Shown here in pieces: positions 28,414 through 35,377 of a stretch of DNA of 64,000 nucleotides; positions within the stretch are counted from its first letter, which is position 1; each line of letters opens with the position of its first letter. The position numbers were made by a program, and so were the translations under genes. A model generated the notes under the pieces. The model saw only the letters and a list, made by a program, of their open reading frames with translations, was not told where the DNA came from and ran no database searches. This DNA comes from Flavobacterium agricola (GTDB taxonomy: Bacteria > Bacteroidota > Bacteroidia > Flavobacteriales > Flavobacteriaceae). The stretch is from positions 2,232,001-2,296,000 of the forward strand of contig NZ_CP081495.1 in assembly GCF_025919725.1 (NCBI RefSeq), read 5' to 3'.

Positions 28414-29200
28414 AAGTTGTAATTTTTAGTTTCCGAATAAAATTAAAGGTTGTTGGGTGAGGGTTTTTATGCACCCGACATGGAAAATTAAAGGTTTCTG
28501 AAATTATTTTTTCTGTAAGCACCTTTGTAGGCGTGTCAAAACCTTTTACTTCGCCGTTTTTCATGAGTATAATTTTGTCGGCAAATTGGCCTGCCAAATT
28601 AATATCGTACAAAACAGCTACTACCAAATGGCCTTGCTTTTTATATTCTTTTAAAATTTGTAATAAGGTAAATTGATGCAAAACATCTAAATTGTTTAAA
28701 GGTTCGTCTAAAAAAACAATTTTATTTTCGATGCTGTTTTCTAGCTGAACCATAACACGGGCTAAATGCACCCGTTGTTTTTCACCACCAGAAAGTTGAT
28801 TGTACAATCGATTTTGTAAATGCTTAATCTGAAATTTTTGCATCCATTTATCAATTACTTCTAAATCATTTTTTTGCGGATTTGCTTCAAAATAGGCATA
28901 GCGCCCAATTAGAATGACTTGCTTAACGGTTAGATTTATATTATGCGTTTGATGCTGAGTAAATTTAGCTTTATGATTGCTTAAAGTTTTTAAATCCCAA
29001 GCATGTAAGGGCTGGTCTTTAATTACAACTTGCGTTTGAATGGTTTTAATTTCATTCGCCAAAGCATTTAGTAAGGTTGATTTACCTGCGCCATTTGGGC
29101 CGATTATGGCAACAAATTCATTCGGCATCAATTCTATATTAATATTTTTTAATAAATGCGCTTGTTTTAAGCAATAGCTAAGTTGGTTGGTTCGAATCAT
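28367..29200 (-). CDS. hmuV: Heme ABC transporter ATP-binding protein
   Basis: Walker A GPNGAGKST near residue 35, the signature LSGGEKQRVHLARV, and Walker B IVFLDEPLNNLD with the H-loop region VVAVLYDINLA (Tyr in place of the usual His before the Asp). It powers heme import with HmuU. The start overlaps the hmuU stop as ATGA. The last about 20 residues beyond NPHPTTFNF read into hemS out of frame; a one-base error near 28440 would give a shorter natural end such as ILFGN, so the 3' end is uncertain. Confidence 0.9.
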   Translation of the reverse strand: MIRTNQLSYCLKQAHLLKNINIELMPNEFVAIIGPNGAGKSTLLNALANEIKTIQTQVVIKDQPLHAWDLKTLSNHKAKFTQHQTHNINLTVKQVILIGRYAYFEANPQKNDLEVIDKWMQKFQIKHLQNRLYNQLSGGEKQRVHLARVMVQLENSIENKIVFLDEPLNNLDVLHQFTLLQILKEYKKQGHLVVAVLYDINLAGQFADKIILMKNGEVKGFDTPTKVLTEKIISETFNFPCRVHKNPHPTTFNFIRKLKITTYEYNCCFIKTKMGRT

Positions 29201-30234
29201 GATAGCTGTTTTTTATTTTTTACTAATAAGGTTATAAAAACTGGAGCTCCCATAAACGCGGTAATAATACCAATAGGTAATTCTGACGGAGCAACCAAGA
29301 TACGCGCTACGGTATCTGCAATTACTAAGATTATGCTGCCTAGCAACAAGGATAATGGTAATAAAACAATATAATTGGCTTGATAAATTAAACGTAAAAT
29401 GTACGGCACAATTAATCCTATAAACCCAATGGTTCCGGTAAATGCTACGCAAGTACCAACAATTAACGATGTTGCTAAAATGATTTGCTTTTTAGTTTTT
29501 TGAACCTGAAAACCAATATGTTGGGCTTCGGTTTCGCCCAATTGTAAAGCGTTTAATATTTTTCCTTTTTTAACTAAAACAGACGAACACAGTAAGGTTA
29601 CTACTGCAGTAATTACTACTTTATGCCAATTTGTTCCAGCTAAGCTGCCTAAGGTCCAAAAGGTTAAGTTCTGCAATTGTTCTTCAGTAGATAAAAAAGT
29701 TAATAATCCTGTTCCTGCACCTACCAATGCCGAGATAGCAACCCCCGATAATAACAATATGGTTATTTGTGTTTTTCCGTTGTAGGTTGCTATTTTGTAC
29801 ACCAATAATGTGGCTAATAAAGCACCTATAAAAGCCATAATGCTTAATATAGAATATTGTAAACTTGCGCTAAGCATTTTTGCGAACAACGAATTAAATA
29901 CAATGGTAATTGCTGCAAAAAAAACCGCTCCCGATGTAATGCCTATTAAATCTGGCGTAGCTAAAGGGTTTTTAAAAACCCCTTGAATAGCAGTTCCAGA
30001 CAAAGCTAAACCTGCTCCAATAATTACAGCTAAAAAAATGCGAGGCAAGCGCAATTGCATCAGCACAAAAAAATCGGTTGAGTTAAGGATTTCTGGGTTA
30101 AATAGTATTATTTTAATGGTTTTAATGATGCCAAATTCAAACTGATAAACACCTACATATAAAGAAACTAGGCTAACTATAACAAGCACAACAAACAACA
30201 AAAAAACAGTTAGGTTTACGTTTTTTGACATCAT
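29197..30234 (-). CDS. hmuU: Heme ABC transporter permease, FecCD family
   Basis: About 345 residues and 9-10 membrane helices. Family marks: QLRLPRIFLAVIIGAGLALSG, GVFKNPLATPDLIGITSGA and the C-terminal GFIGLIVPYILRLI...LPIGIITAFMGAPVFITLL. Forms the inner-membrane channel for heme with HmuV. The likely start is ATG 30234 or 30231 (MMSKN), avoiding an overlap with hmuT; an upstream in-frame ATG at 30264 exists. Confidence 0.93.
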   Translation of the reverse strand: MMSKNVNLTVFLLFVVLVIVSLVSLYVGVYQFEFGIIKTIKIILFNPEILNSTDFFVLMQLRLPRIFLAVIIGAGLALSGTAIQGVFKNPLATPDLIGITSGAVFFAAITIVFNSLFAKMLSASLQYSILSIMAFIGALLATLLVYKIATYNGKTQITILLLSGVAISALVGAGTGLLTFLSTEEQLQNLTFWTLGSLAGTNWHKVVITAVVTLLCSSVLVKKGKILNALQLGETEAQHIGFQVQKTKKQIILATSLIVGTCVAFTGTIGFIGLIVPYILRLIYQANYIVLLPLSLLLGSIILVIADTVARILVAPSELPIGIITAFMGAPVFITLLVKNKKQLS

Positions 30235-30247
30235 TAAAAAGCCAATT

Positions 30248-31078
30248 TTATTTTTTAAATGCATGATTTAATTCTTGAACTGCTTGTCCCAGCCTTGGGC
30301 CAAAACCTGAAAGTAACAAGCCGTCTAATGCTATAATATTTTTATTCTTGCCTGCATTGGTTTGTGCAATGCCATCAACCTTTAACAATCCGTCAATTCC
30401 GCCAACAGCTTCTAAACCTTTGTCAAACATTACTATAAAATCAGGATTAGCTTGTGCTAAAGCTTCTGGCGTTAACGGTTTGTAATCGACAAATTCTGTA
30501 ATAGCATTTTTACCCCCAGCCAATTCTACAACAGCTTCAATAGGTGTTCCGGTTCCGCCAACCATCATTTGGTTTGTTCGGGCATATATAAATAAAACTT
30601 TAGGCGCATTTGTAATTGGTTCTATTTGTGCTAATTCGACATCTAAAGTTTTTTTAATAGCTGATGCTTGTTCTGCTTGTAAAGCATTTGCAACGGCATC
30701 TATTAATTGTTTGGTGCCGTTTTGCGAATATGTTTGGTTAAACGTAAGTACCTGAATACCGGCTTGGTTAAGTTGTTGTAAAAGTTCTGGCCTTACCTCT
30801 TTTTCTAAAGCAAAAACTTTAGTTGGTTTTAAATTGATTAATTTTTCAACAGAAAGTTTAAATACATGATCTAAGTTTTCGGTGGTTTCACCAATATTAG
30901 TGGGGTAGGTACTGGTTACATCAACACCAACAAGTTGTTTTTGATACCCTAAAGCAGCTATAATTTCGGTTAAAGTTCCGTTTAATGAAACAATTCGTTC
31001 TACCGCTTTTTGTTGTTCTGTTTGTAATTCTGATGCAGTTTCTGCTAGATTTTTCTGCTTGCAACCCATTAAAAGCAT
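30248..31078 (-). CDS. hmuT: Periplasmic heme-binding lipoprotein HmuT
   Basis: Substrate-binding protein of the FecB/BtuF-type fold: RIVSLNGTLTEIIAALG, LVGVDVTSTYPTNI, and LKPTKVFAL. The first ATG (31078) leaves only a stub of the signal, MLLMGCK; in frame upstream lies a proper lipoprotein signal (IKKIILTLAVTMLLMGC, from about 31111) but with ATA and no ATG at its start. A single A-to-G change would supply one, so a base error or rare start is likely. It captures heme in the periplasm for HmuUV. Confidence 0.88.
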   Translation of the reverse strand: MLLMGCKQKNLAETASELQTEQQKAVERIVSLNGTLTEIIAALGYQKQLVGVDVTSTYPTNIGETTENLDHVFKLSVEKLINLKPTKVFALEKEVRPELLQQLNQAGIQVLTFNQTYSQNGTKQLIDAVANALQAEQASAIKKTLDVELAQIEPITNAPKVLFIYARTNQMMVGGTGTPIEAVVELAGGKNAITEFVDYKPLTPEALAQANPDFIVMFDKGLEAVGGIDGLLKVDGIAQTNAGKNKNIIALDGLLLSGFGPRLGQAVQELNHAFKK

Positions 31079-31138
31079 CGTAACGGCTAAGGTTAATATT
31101 ATTTTTTTTATATAGTTTTTATTGAGTCTAAATTAATT

Positions 31139-31169
31139 CAAATGTATAAATCTAAATTTGCTTACACAA
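31139..31169 (-). promoter_or_regulatory. promoter of hmuTUV-hemS
   Basis: On the minus strand TTG (31169-31167) is followed, after 20 bases, by TACATTTG (31146-31139): a good match to the Bacteroidota minus-33/minus-7 arrangement. Confidence 0.6.
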
Positions 31170-31179
31170 CATTTATTTA

Positions 31180-31193
31180 GAATAAATAAAAAT
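31180..31193. promoter_or_regulatory. shared 14-mer, candidate iron/heme operator (copy 2)
   Basis: GAATAAATAAAAAT, identical to 23600-23613. Here it forms part of an inverted repeat, ATTTATT-TAG-AATAAAT, placed between the divergent hmuT and sufS promoters, where a regulator could act on both. Confidence 0.4.
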
Positions 31194-31230
31194 AGAGTTG
31201 GTTGGGGGTAAAATTTCCACTATAAATAAG

Positions 31231-31238
31231 TATCTTTG
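31231..31238 (+). promoter_or_regulatory. minus-7 promoter element of sufS
   Basis: TATCTTTG, identical to the element before sufA, 58 bases before the sufS ATG. Confidence 0.6.
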
Positions 31239-31296
31239 TATTATTAATAGTAAATTTTAAACAACATGTTTTAAATTTGCATGAAATAGAATTAAG

Positions 31297-32511
31297 ATGT
31301 TTGATATTCAAGCTATAAGAGCCGATTTCCCTATATTAAAAGAAAAAGTAAACGCTAAACCTTTGGTTTATTTTGATAATGGAGCAACCTCGCAAAAACC
31401 GAAAGTTGTTTTAGATGCCATTCAGCAATATTATACTGAAATAAATGCGAACATTCATCGTGGGGTTCATACCTTAAGCCAATTGGCAACCGATGCGTAC
31501 GAAGAATCACGTTTCAAAATTCAAAAGCACATCAATGCCAAGCACGCGCACGAAGTTTTGTTTACCAGCGGTACAACTTTTGGTATTAATTTAGTTGCTA
31601 ACGGATTTGCTCAGCTTTTACAACCGGGTGATGAAATTATTGTTTCTGAGCTGGAACATCATTCTAATATTGTACCATGGCAATTTGCTTGTCAACGTTC
31701 TGGAGCGGTTTTAAAAGTAATTCCGCTGAAAGAAAACGGCGAATTAAATATGGAGGTTTACCAACAATTGTTAACCAATAAAACCAAATTGGTTGCAGTA
31801 AACCATATTTCTAATGCTTTGGGGGTTATTAATCCTATTGAATTTATTATCGAAAAAGCACATCAAATAGGTGCAGCTGTTTTTATAGATGGCGCACAAG
31901 CAACTCCACATTTAAAACCAGACGTTCAGGCATTAGATTGTGATTTTTATGCTTTTTCGGGTCATAAAATTTGTGGGCCAACCGGAACCGGAATTTTATA
32001 TGGTAAAGAAGCTTGGTTAAACGCTTTACCTCCGTATCAAGGCGGTGGTGAAATGATTAAAGAAGTTACGTTTGAAGAAACAACATTTGCCGAATTACCA
32101 CATAAATTTGAGGCAGGTACGCCAAATATTGCTGGCGGAATTGTTTTAGGCGTTGCTATAGATTATTTAAATCAAGTTGGTTTTGATGCTATTGCTGCGT
32201 ACGAAAAAGAATTATTAGATTACGCAACCGAGCAATTATTACAAATTCCGGGTTTACGTATTTATGGCAATACTGAACATAAAGCATCAGTTGTTTCATT
32301 TAATATTGATGGCATTCATCCGTACGATATTGGTGCAATTGTAGATAAAATGGGCGTAGCTGTTCGTACAGGGCACCATTGTGCGCAACCAATCATGCGT
32401 TATTTTAATATTCCTGGTACCGTTCGTGCATCATTTATGTTCTACAACACCAAAGAAGAAATTGACGTTTTGGTACAAGCCGTTAAAAAAGCACAAACCA
32501 TGTTGCTATAA
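31297..32511 (+). CDS. sufS: Cysteine desulfurase SufS
   Basis: 404 residues. PLP-binding Lys in DFYAFSGHKICGPTGTG, the catalytic Cys in RTGHHCAQPIMRYF, and the family start FPILKEKVNAKPLVYFDNGATSQKP are all present. It removes sulfur from cysteine and passes it to SufE for cluster building. Separated from sufABCD by the heme island and served by its own TATCTTTG promoter. sufE lies two genes downstream. Confidence 0.96.
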   Translation: MFDIQAIRADFPILKEKVNAKPLVYFDNGATSQKPKVVLDAIQQYYTEINANIHRGVHTLSQLATDAYEESRFKIQKHINAKHAHEVLFTSGTTFGINLVANGFAQLLQPGDEIIVSELEHHSNIVPWQFACQRSGAVLKVIPLKENGELNMEVYQQLLTNKTKLVAVNHISNALGVINPIEFIIEKAHQIGAAVFIDGAQATPHLKPDVQALDCDFYAFSGHKICGPTGTGILYGKEAWLNALPPYQGGGEMIKEVTFEETTFAELPHKFEAGTPNIAGGIVLGVAIDYLNQVGFDAIAAYEKELLDYATEQLLQIPGLRIYGNTEHKASVVSFNIDGIHPYDIGAIVDKMGVAVRTGHHCAQPIMRYFNIPGTVRASFMFYNTKEEIDVLVQAVKKAQTMLL

Positions 32512-32531
32512 GCAACTTAATATATAAAACC

Positions 32532-32987
32532 ATGAAACATATTTTTACAATTGCAATTTGTACTTTACTTGCTGTTGGTTGTGCTTCTAATAAGCCAACA
32601 AGTCAGCACGAACAAATAGCTAAAAATGTGCAAGCTTTACCAACTGTTTTAGAAGTACAAACGGTAACGCGTGGTTTTTACAACCAAGCAGTAATAGCAA
32701 ACGGATCTGTTTTATTAAAAAAGAATAAAGAAGATGCAGGCGTTTCTAGAACTTTAACCGAGCAGGAATTAATTGATTTAACGCAGGCGTACAACGCTTT
32801 TGAGTTAGAAAAATTAAACGATTACGTTTCAGATTCTAACTTACGCGCTGTTGATGCATCAACTTTAACCGTTATAAAAATAACAAACAATGGCGATATG
32901 TTTATTTCAAACGATTTTGACACGGTTAATCCGCCAGCCGAACTTAAACCTTTGGTAAACCGCGTACAACAACTATTTAATGAATAA
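32532..32987 (+). CDS. Small lipoprotein in the suf operon
   Basis: 151 residues with a lipoprotein signal (FTIAICTLLAVGCASN, Cys at residue 17) and a small domain of about 110 residues (VQTVTRGFYNQAVIANGSVLLKK ... ELIDLTQAYNAFELEKL). Function unknown to me. It lies 20 bases after sufS and overlaps the first possible sufE ATG by 8 bases, so it is cotranscribed; a link to Fe-S biogenesis is not evident for an envelope protein. Confidence 0.82.
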   Translation: MKHIFTIAICTLLAVGCASNKPTSQHEQIAKNVQALPTVLEVQTVTRGFYNQAVIANGSVLLKKNKEDAGVSRTLTEQELIDLTQAYNAFELEKLNDYVSDSNLRAVDASTLTVIKITNNGDMFISNDFDTVNPPAELKPLVNRVQQLFNE

Positions 32988-32991
32988 TACA

Positions 32992-33411
32992 ATGACAATA
33001 CAAGAAATACAAGAAGAAGTAATTGACGAATTTTCTATGTTTGATGATTGGGACGATCGTTTTCAATACGTTATTGATTTAGGAAAAACGTTACCTTTAA
33101 TTAACGAAGAATACAAAACCGACAGTAATACCATTAAAGGTTGCCAATCTAAAGTTTGGTTGCATGCCGAAATGCAAAATGGCAATGTTGTTTTTACTGC
33201 AGATAGCGATGCTATTATTACCAAAGGTATTATTGCCATTTTAATTCGTGTATTTTCTAATCAAGTACCGCAAGCTATTTTGCAAGCAAATACCGATTTT
33301 ATTGACGAAATTGGTTTAAAAGAACATTTGTCGCCAACACGTGCAAACGGATTGGTTTCTATGATAAAACAAATAAAATTGTATGCTTTAGCATTCGAAT
33401 CAAAACAATAA
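32992..33411 (+). CDS. sufE: Sulfur acceptor SufE
   Basis: 139 residues from ATG 32992 (an in-frame ATG also lies at 32980). The sulfur-accepting Cys is in the motif NTIKGCQSKVWL; the surrounding FDDWDDRFQYVIDLGKTL and KGIIAILIRVFS are family-typical. SufE takes persulfide from SufS and relays it to SufBCD. Directly followed by the DUF59 gene. Confidence 0.93.
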   Translation: MTIQEIQEEVIDEFSMFDDWDDRFQYVIDLGKTLPLINEEYKTDSNTIKGCQSKVWLHAEMQNGNVVFTADSDAIITKGIIAILIRVFSNQVPQAILQANTDFIDEIGLKEHLSPTRANGLVSMIKQIKLYALAFESKQ

Positions 33412-33414
33412 AAT

Positions 33415-33738
33415 ATGGAACAATTTAACGATACAGTAAACTTAGGAGAAGCGGTTGTTCAGGTTTTAAAAACCATTTATGACCCCGAAATTCCGGTTGA
33501 TATTTACGAATTAGGGTTAATTTACGATGTGTTGATTAACGAAGATAACGATGTAAAAATTGTTATGACGTTAACTTCACCAAACTGCCCAGTTGCCGAA
33601 ACTTTACCTGCTGAGGTTGAAGAAAAAGTTGCTGGCATTGAAGTAGTTAATTCATGCGAAGTTGAAATTACTTTTGATCCGCCTTGGGATAAAGAATTAA
33701 TGAGCGAAGAAGCAAAATTAGAATTAGGAATGTTATAA
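33415..33738 (+). CDS. DUF59/MIP18 family iron-sulfur assembly protein (SufT-like)
   Basis: 107 residues; the family core TIYDPEIPVDIYELGLIYDV, MTLTSPNCPVAETLP and the C-terminal ITFDPPWDKELMSEEAK are intact, including the conserved Cys. DUF59 proteins assist Fe-S maturation, and this one sits 3 bases after sufE. Confidence 0.93.
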   Translation: MEQFNDTVNLGEAVVQVLKTIYDPEIPVDIYELGLIYDVLINEDNDVKIVMTLTSPNCPVAETLPAEVEEKVAGIEVVNSCEVEITFDPPWDKELMSEEAKLELGML

Positions 33739-33769
33739 TTCCTAATTTTTTTAACCCCAATATGTACCT

Positions 33770-34276
33770 ATGGAAAACGAAATAGTAAATAAAGTAGCCA
33801 ACAGCTCACTTGAGGTTTTTGATTTAGAAGATTTTTATCCAACCGAAGAATTGGTTGTGTTTGATATTTCTCAATTTCTATTCGAAGGTTTTTTATTAAA
33901 AGAAAAAGAATTTAGAGCCGATTTAAAGGCTTACAATTGGGAACAATTTAATAATAAATACGTAGCCATTTTCTGCTCTACCGATGCTATTTTGCCTGCT
34001 TGGGCATTTATGCTAGTTAGCACCTATTTGCAAAACCACGCAAAAAAAGCGGTACAAGGCACGTTAAACCAATTAAAAATTGCGATTTATCAAGATATTA
34101 TAGATCAAATTGATTTTTCGTTTTATCAAGATAAACCCGTAATTATTAAAGGTTGTTCTAAAAAACCCATTCCGGAAGAAGCTTATGTTATGGCCATTCA
34201 GCCCATGATGCAAGTTGCTCGCTCTATTATGTTTGGCGAAGCTTGCTCGGCGGTACCGATGTACAAACGAAAATAA
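33770..34276 (+). CDS. DUF2480 family protein
   Basis: 168 residues; N-terminal MENEIVNKVANSSLEVFDLEDFYP and the block ILPAWAFMLVSTYL match DUF2480, a Bacteroidota family regularly found in the suf operon. Two Cys-containing stretches (VIIKGCSKKPIP and FGEACSAVPMYKRK) near the C-terminus could bind metal. No established biochemical function. Confidence 0.88.
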   Translation: MENEIVNKVANSSLEVFDLEDFYPTEELVVFDISQFLFEGFLLKEKEFRADLKAYNWEQFNNKYVAIFCSTDAILPAWAFMLVSTYLQNHAKKAVQGTLNQLKIAIYQDIIDQIDFSFYQDKPVIIKGCSKKPIPEEAYVMAIQPMMQVARSIMFGEACSAVPMYKRK

Positions 34277-34302
34277 TGTTAAAAAAAACACAATATTATC
34301 AA

Positions 34303-34334
34303 AAGGTTTTAGTTTTAGTTAACTAAAACCTTTC
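34303..34334 (+). terminator. hairpin between DUF2480 and DUF3078 genes
   Basis: AAAGGTTTTAGTT pairs with AACTAAAACCTTT around TTAGTT; the T tract after it is interrupted. It ends 10 bases before the next ATG, so it may end the suf transcript or only attenuate it. Confidence 0.6.
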
Positions 34335-34343
34335 TTTGATTTT

Positions 34344-35201
34344 ATGAGAAAAATATTATTAATTATTTCGTTTTGTTTCGGTGCAAGTACTTTAAGTGCT
34401 CAAGATGCGCAGGTAGTAGCTACCGACACGATTTCGCCTTGGAAAAAAGGAGGAACATTTACTTTTATTTTTAATCAATCTGCGTTTAATAACGATTGGT
34501 TGGGCGGTGGTTCGTCTTCATTAGCAGGAAATATCAATTTAAATTATGATATTAATTATGCTAAAAACGATTGGACGTGGGATACCAAATTATTGGCTGC
34601 TTACGGGCAAACCAAAATAAAAGGCGAAGTTGATGCTAAAAAAACTGACGACAGATTAGAATTAAATTCGGTTTTAGGTAAAAAATCTGTTGGTAATTGG
34701 TATTATTCTATGATGTTTAATTTACGTACGCAATTTGATTCTGGTTTTGATAAAGAGCAACGTAAAATTTCGCATTTCTTTTCTCCTGCTTATTTGCAAT
34801 TAGGTCCGGGTATGTTATGGAAAAAGTCAGATAACTTATCAGTAAATATTTCACCAGTAAATTCGCGCGGAATTATTGTTCATAAAGAATTTACTGAATT
34901 AGGATCATCTTACGGGGTAGAACAAGGTAAAACCTTTCGCTACGAGCTCGGAGCTGCTGTAAATGCCTATTATAAATTTTTGGTTTTAGAAAACGTAACG
35001 TTCGAGAACATTTTAAGTTTATATTCTAACTATTTAGACAAACCTAAAAACGTAGATTTAAATTACCAATTAAATGTTACGCTTAAGGTTAACAAATACA
35101 TTTCAACCAACATTGCCTTTCAGGCTATTTACGATGATGATGCGATTAAGGCATTCCAAATTCGTCAATTGTTTGGTTTAGGTTTTAATTATAGTTTTTA
35201 A
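34344..35201 (+). CDS. DUF3078 family outer-membrane protein
   Basis: 285 residues: signal peptide (IISFCFGASTLSAQ), then a beta-barrel-type sequence with alternating aromatic strands (WKKGGTFTFIFNQSAFNNDWLGGGSSS, NWYYSMMFNLRTQF, terminal LFGLGFNYSF). DUF3078 members are Bacteroidota outer-membrane proteins of unknown function, often next to the suf operon. The C-terminal Phe fits BAM-dependent insertion. Confidence 0.88.
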   Translation: MRKILLIISFCFGASTLSAQDAQVVATDTISPWKKGGTFTFIFNQSAFNNDWLGGGSSSLAGNINLNYDINYAKNDWTWDTKLLAAYGQTKIKGEVDAKKTDDRLELNSVLGKKSVGNWYYSMMFNLRTQFDSGFDKEQRKISHFFSPAYLQLGPGMLWKKSDNLSVNISPVNSRGIIVHKEFTELGSSYGVEQGKTFRYELGAAVNAYYKFLVLENVTFENILSLYSNYLDKPKNVDLNYQLNVTLKVNKYISTNIAFQAIYDDDAIKAFQIRQLFGLGFNYSF

Positions 35202-35226
35202 TACATAATCTTTTTTATTTAATTGC

Positions 35227-35260
35227 AATCGGTTTATTTACTAAATAAGCCGATTTTTTT
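35227..35260 (+). terminator. intrinsic terminator after the DUF3078 gene
   Basis: AATCGGTTTATTT pairs with AAATAAGCCGATT (one G-U) followed by a T8 tract. Confidence 0.8.
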
Positions 35261-35284
35261 TGTTTCAGACAAAACTTACAAAAG

Positions 35285-35324
35285 TTAATATCTTGTTAAT
35301 ATGAACTTAATATTTCAGTAATGC
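35285..35324 (+). promoter_or_regulatory. 11-bp-spaced direct repeats, candidate Pho box
   Basis: TTAATAT occurs at 35285, 35296 and 35307, exactly 11 bases apart, and a fourth weaker copy (GTAATGC) lies at 35318. One helical turn between direct repeats is the layout used by PhoB-type response regulators. The block lies about 20 bases upstream of the TAGGTTTG minus-7 element and upstream of phosphatase and phytase genes. The repeat sequence is not the E. coli one; assignment to PhoB is inferred. Confidence 0.6.
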
Positions 35325-35343
35325 TTTAGTAAAAAATTACCGT

Positions 35344-35351
35344 TAGGTTTG
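35344..35351 (+). promoter_or_regulatory. minus-7 promoter element of the phytate operon
   Basis: TAGGTTTG matches TAnnTTTG, 27 bases before the receptor ATG. Confidence 0.6.
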
Positions 35352-35377
35352 TTTTTAAATAACCAACAAACCAATTC

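Noticed and set aside
29183..29986. Plus-strand frames opposite hmuU
   Set aside because: Shadows of a clear permease gene.
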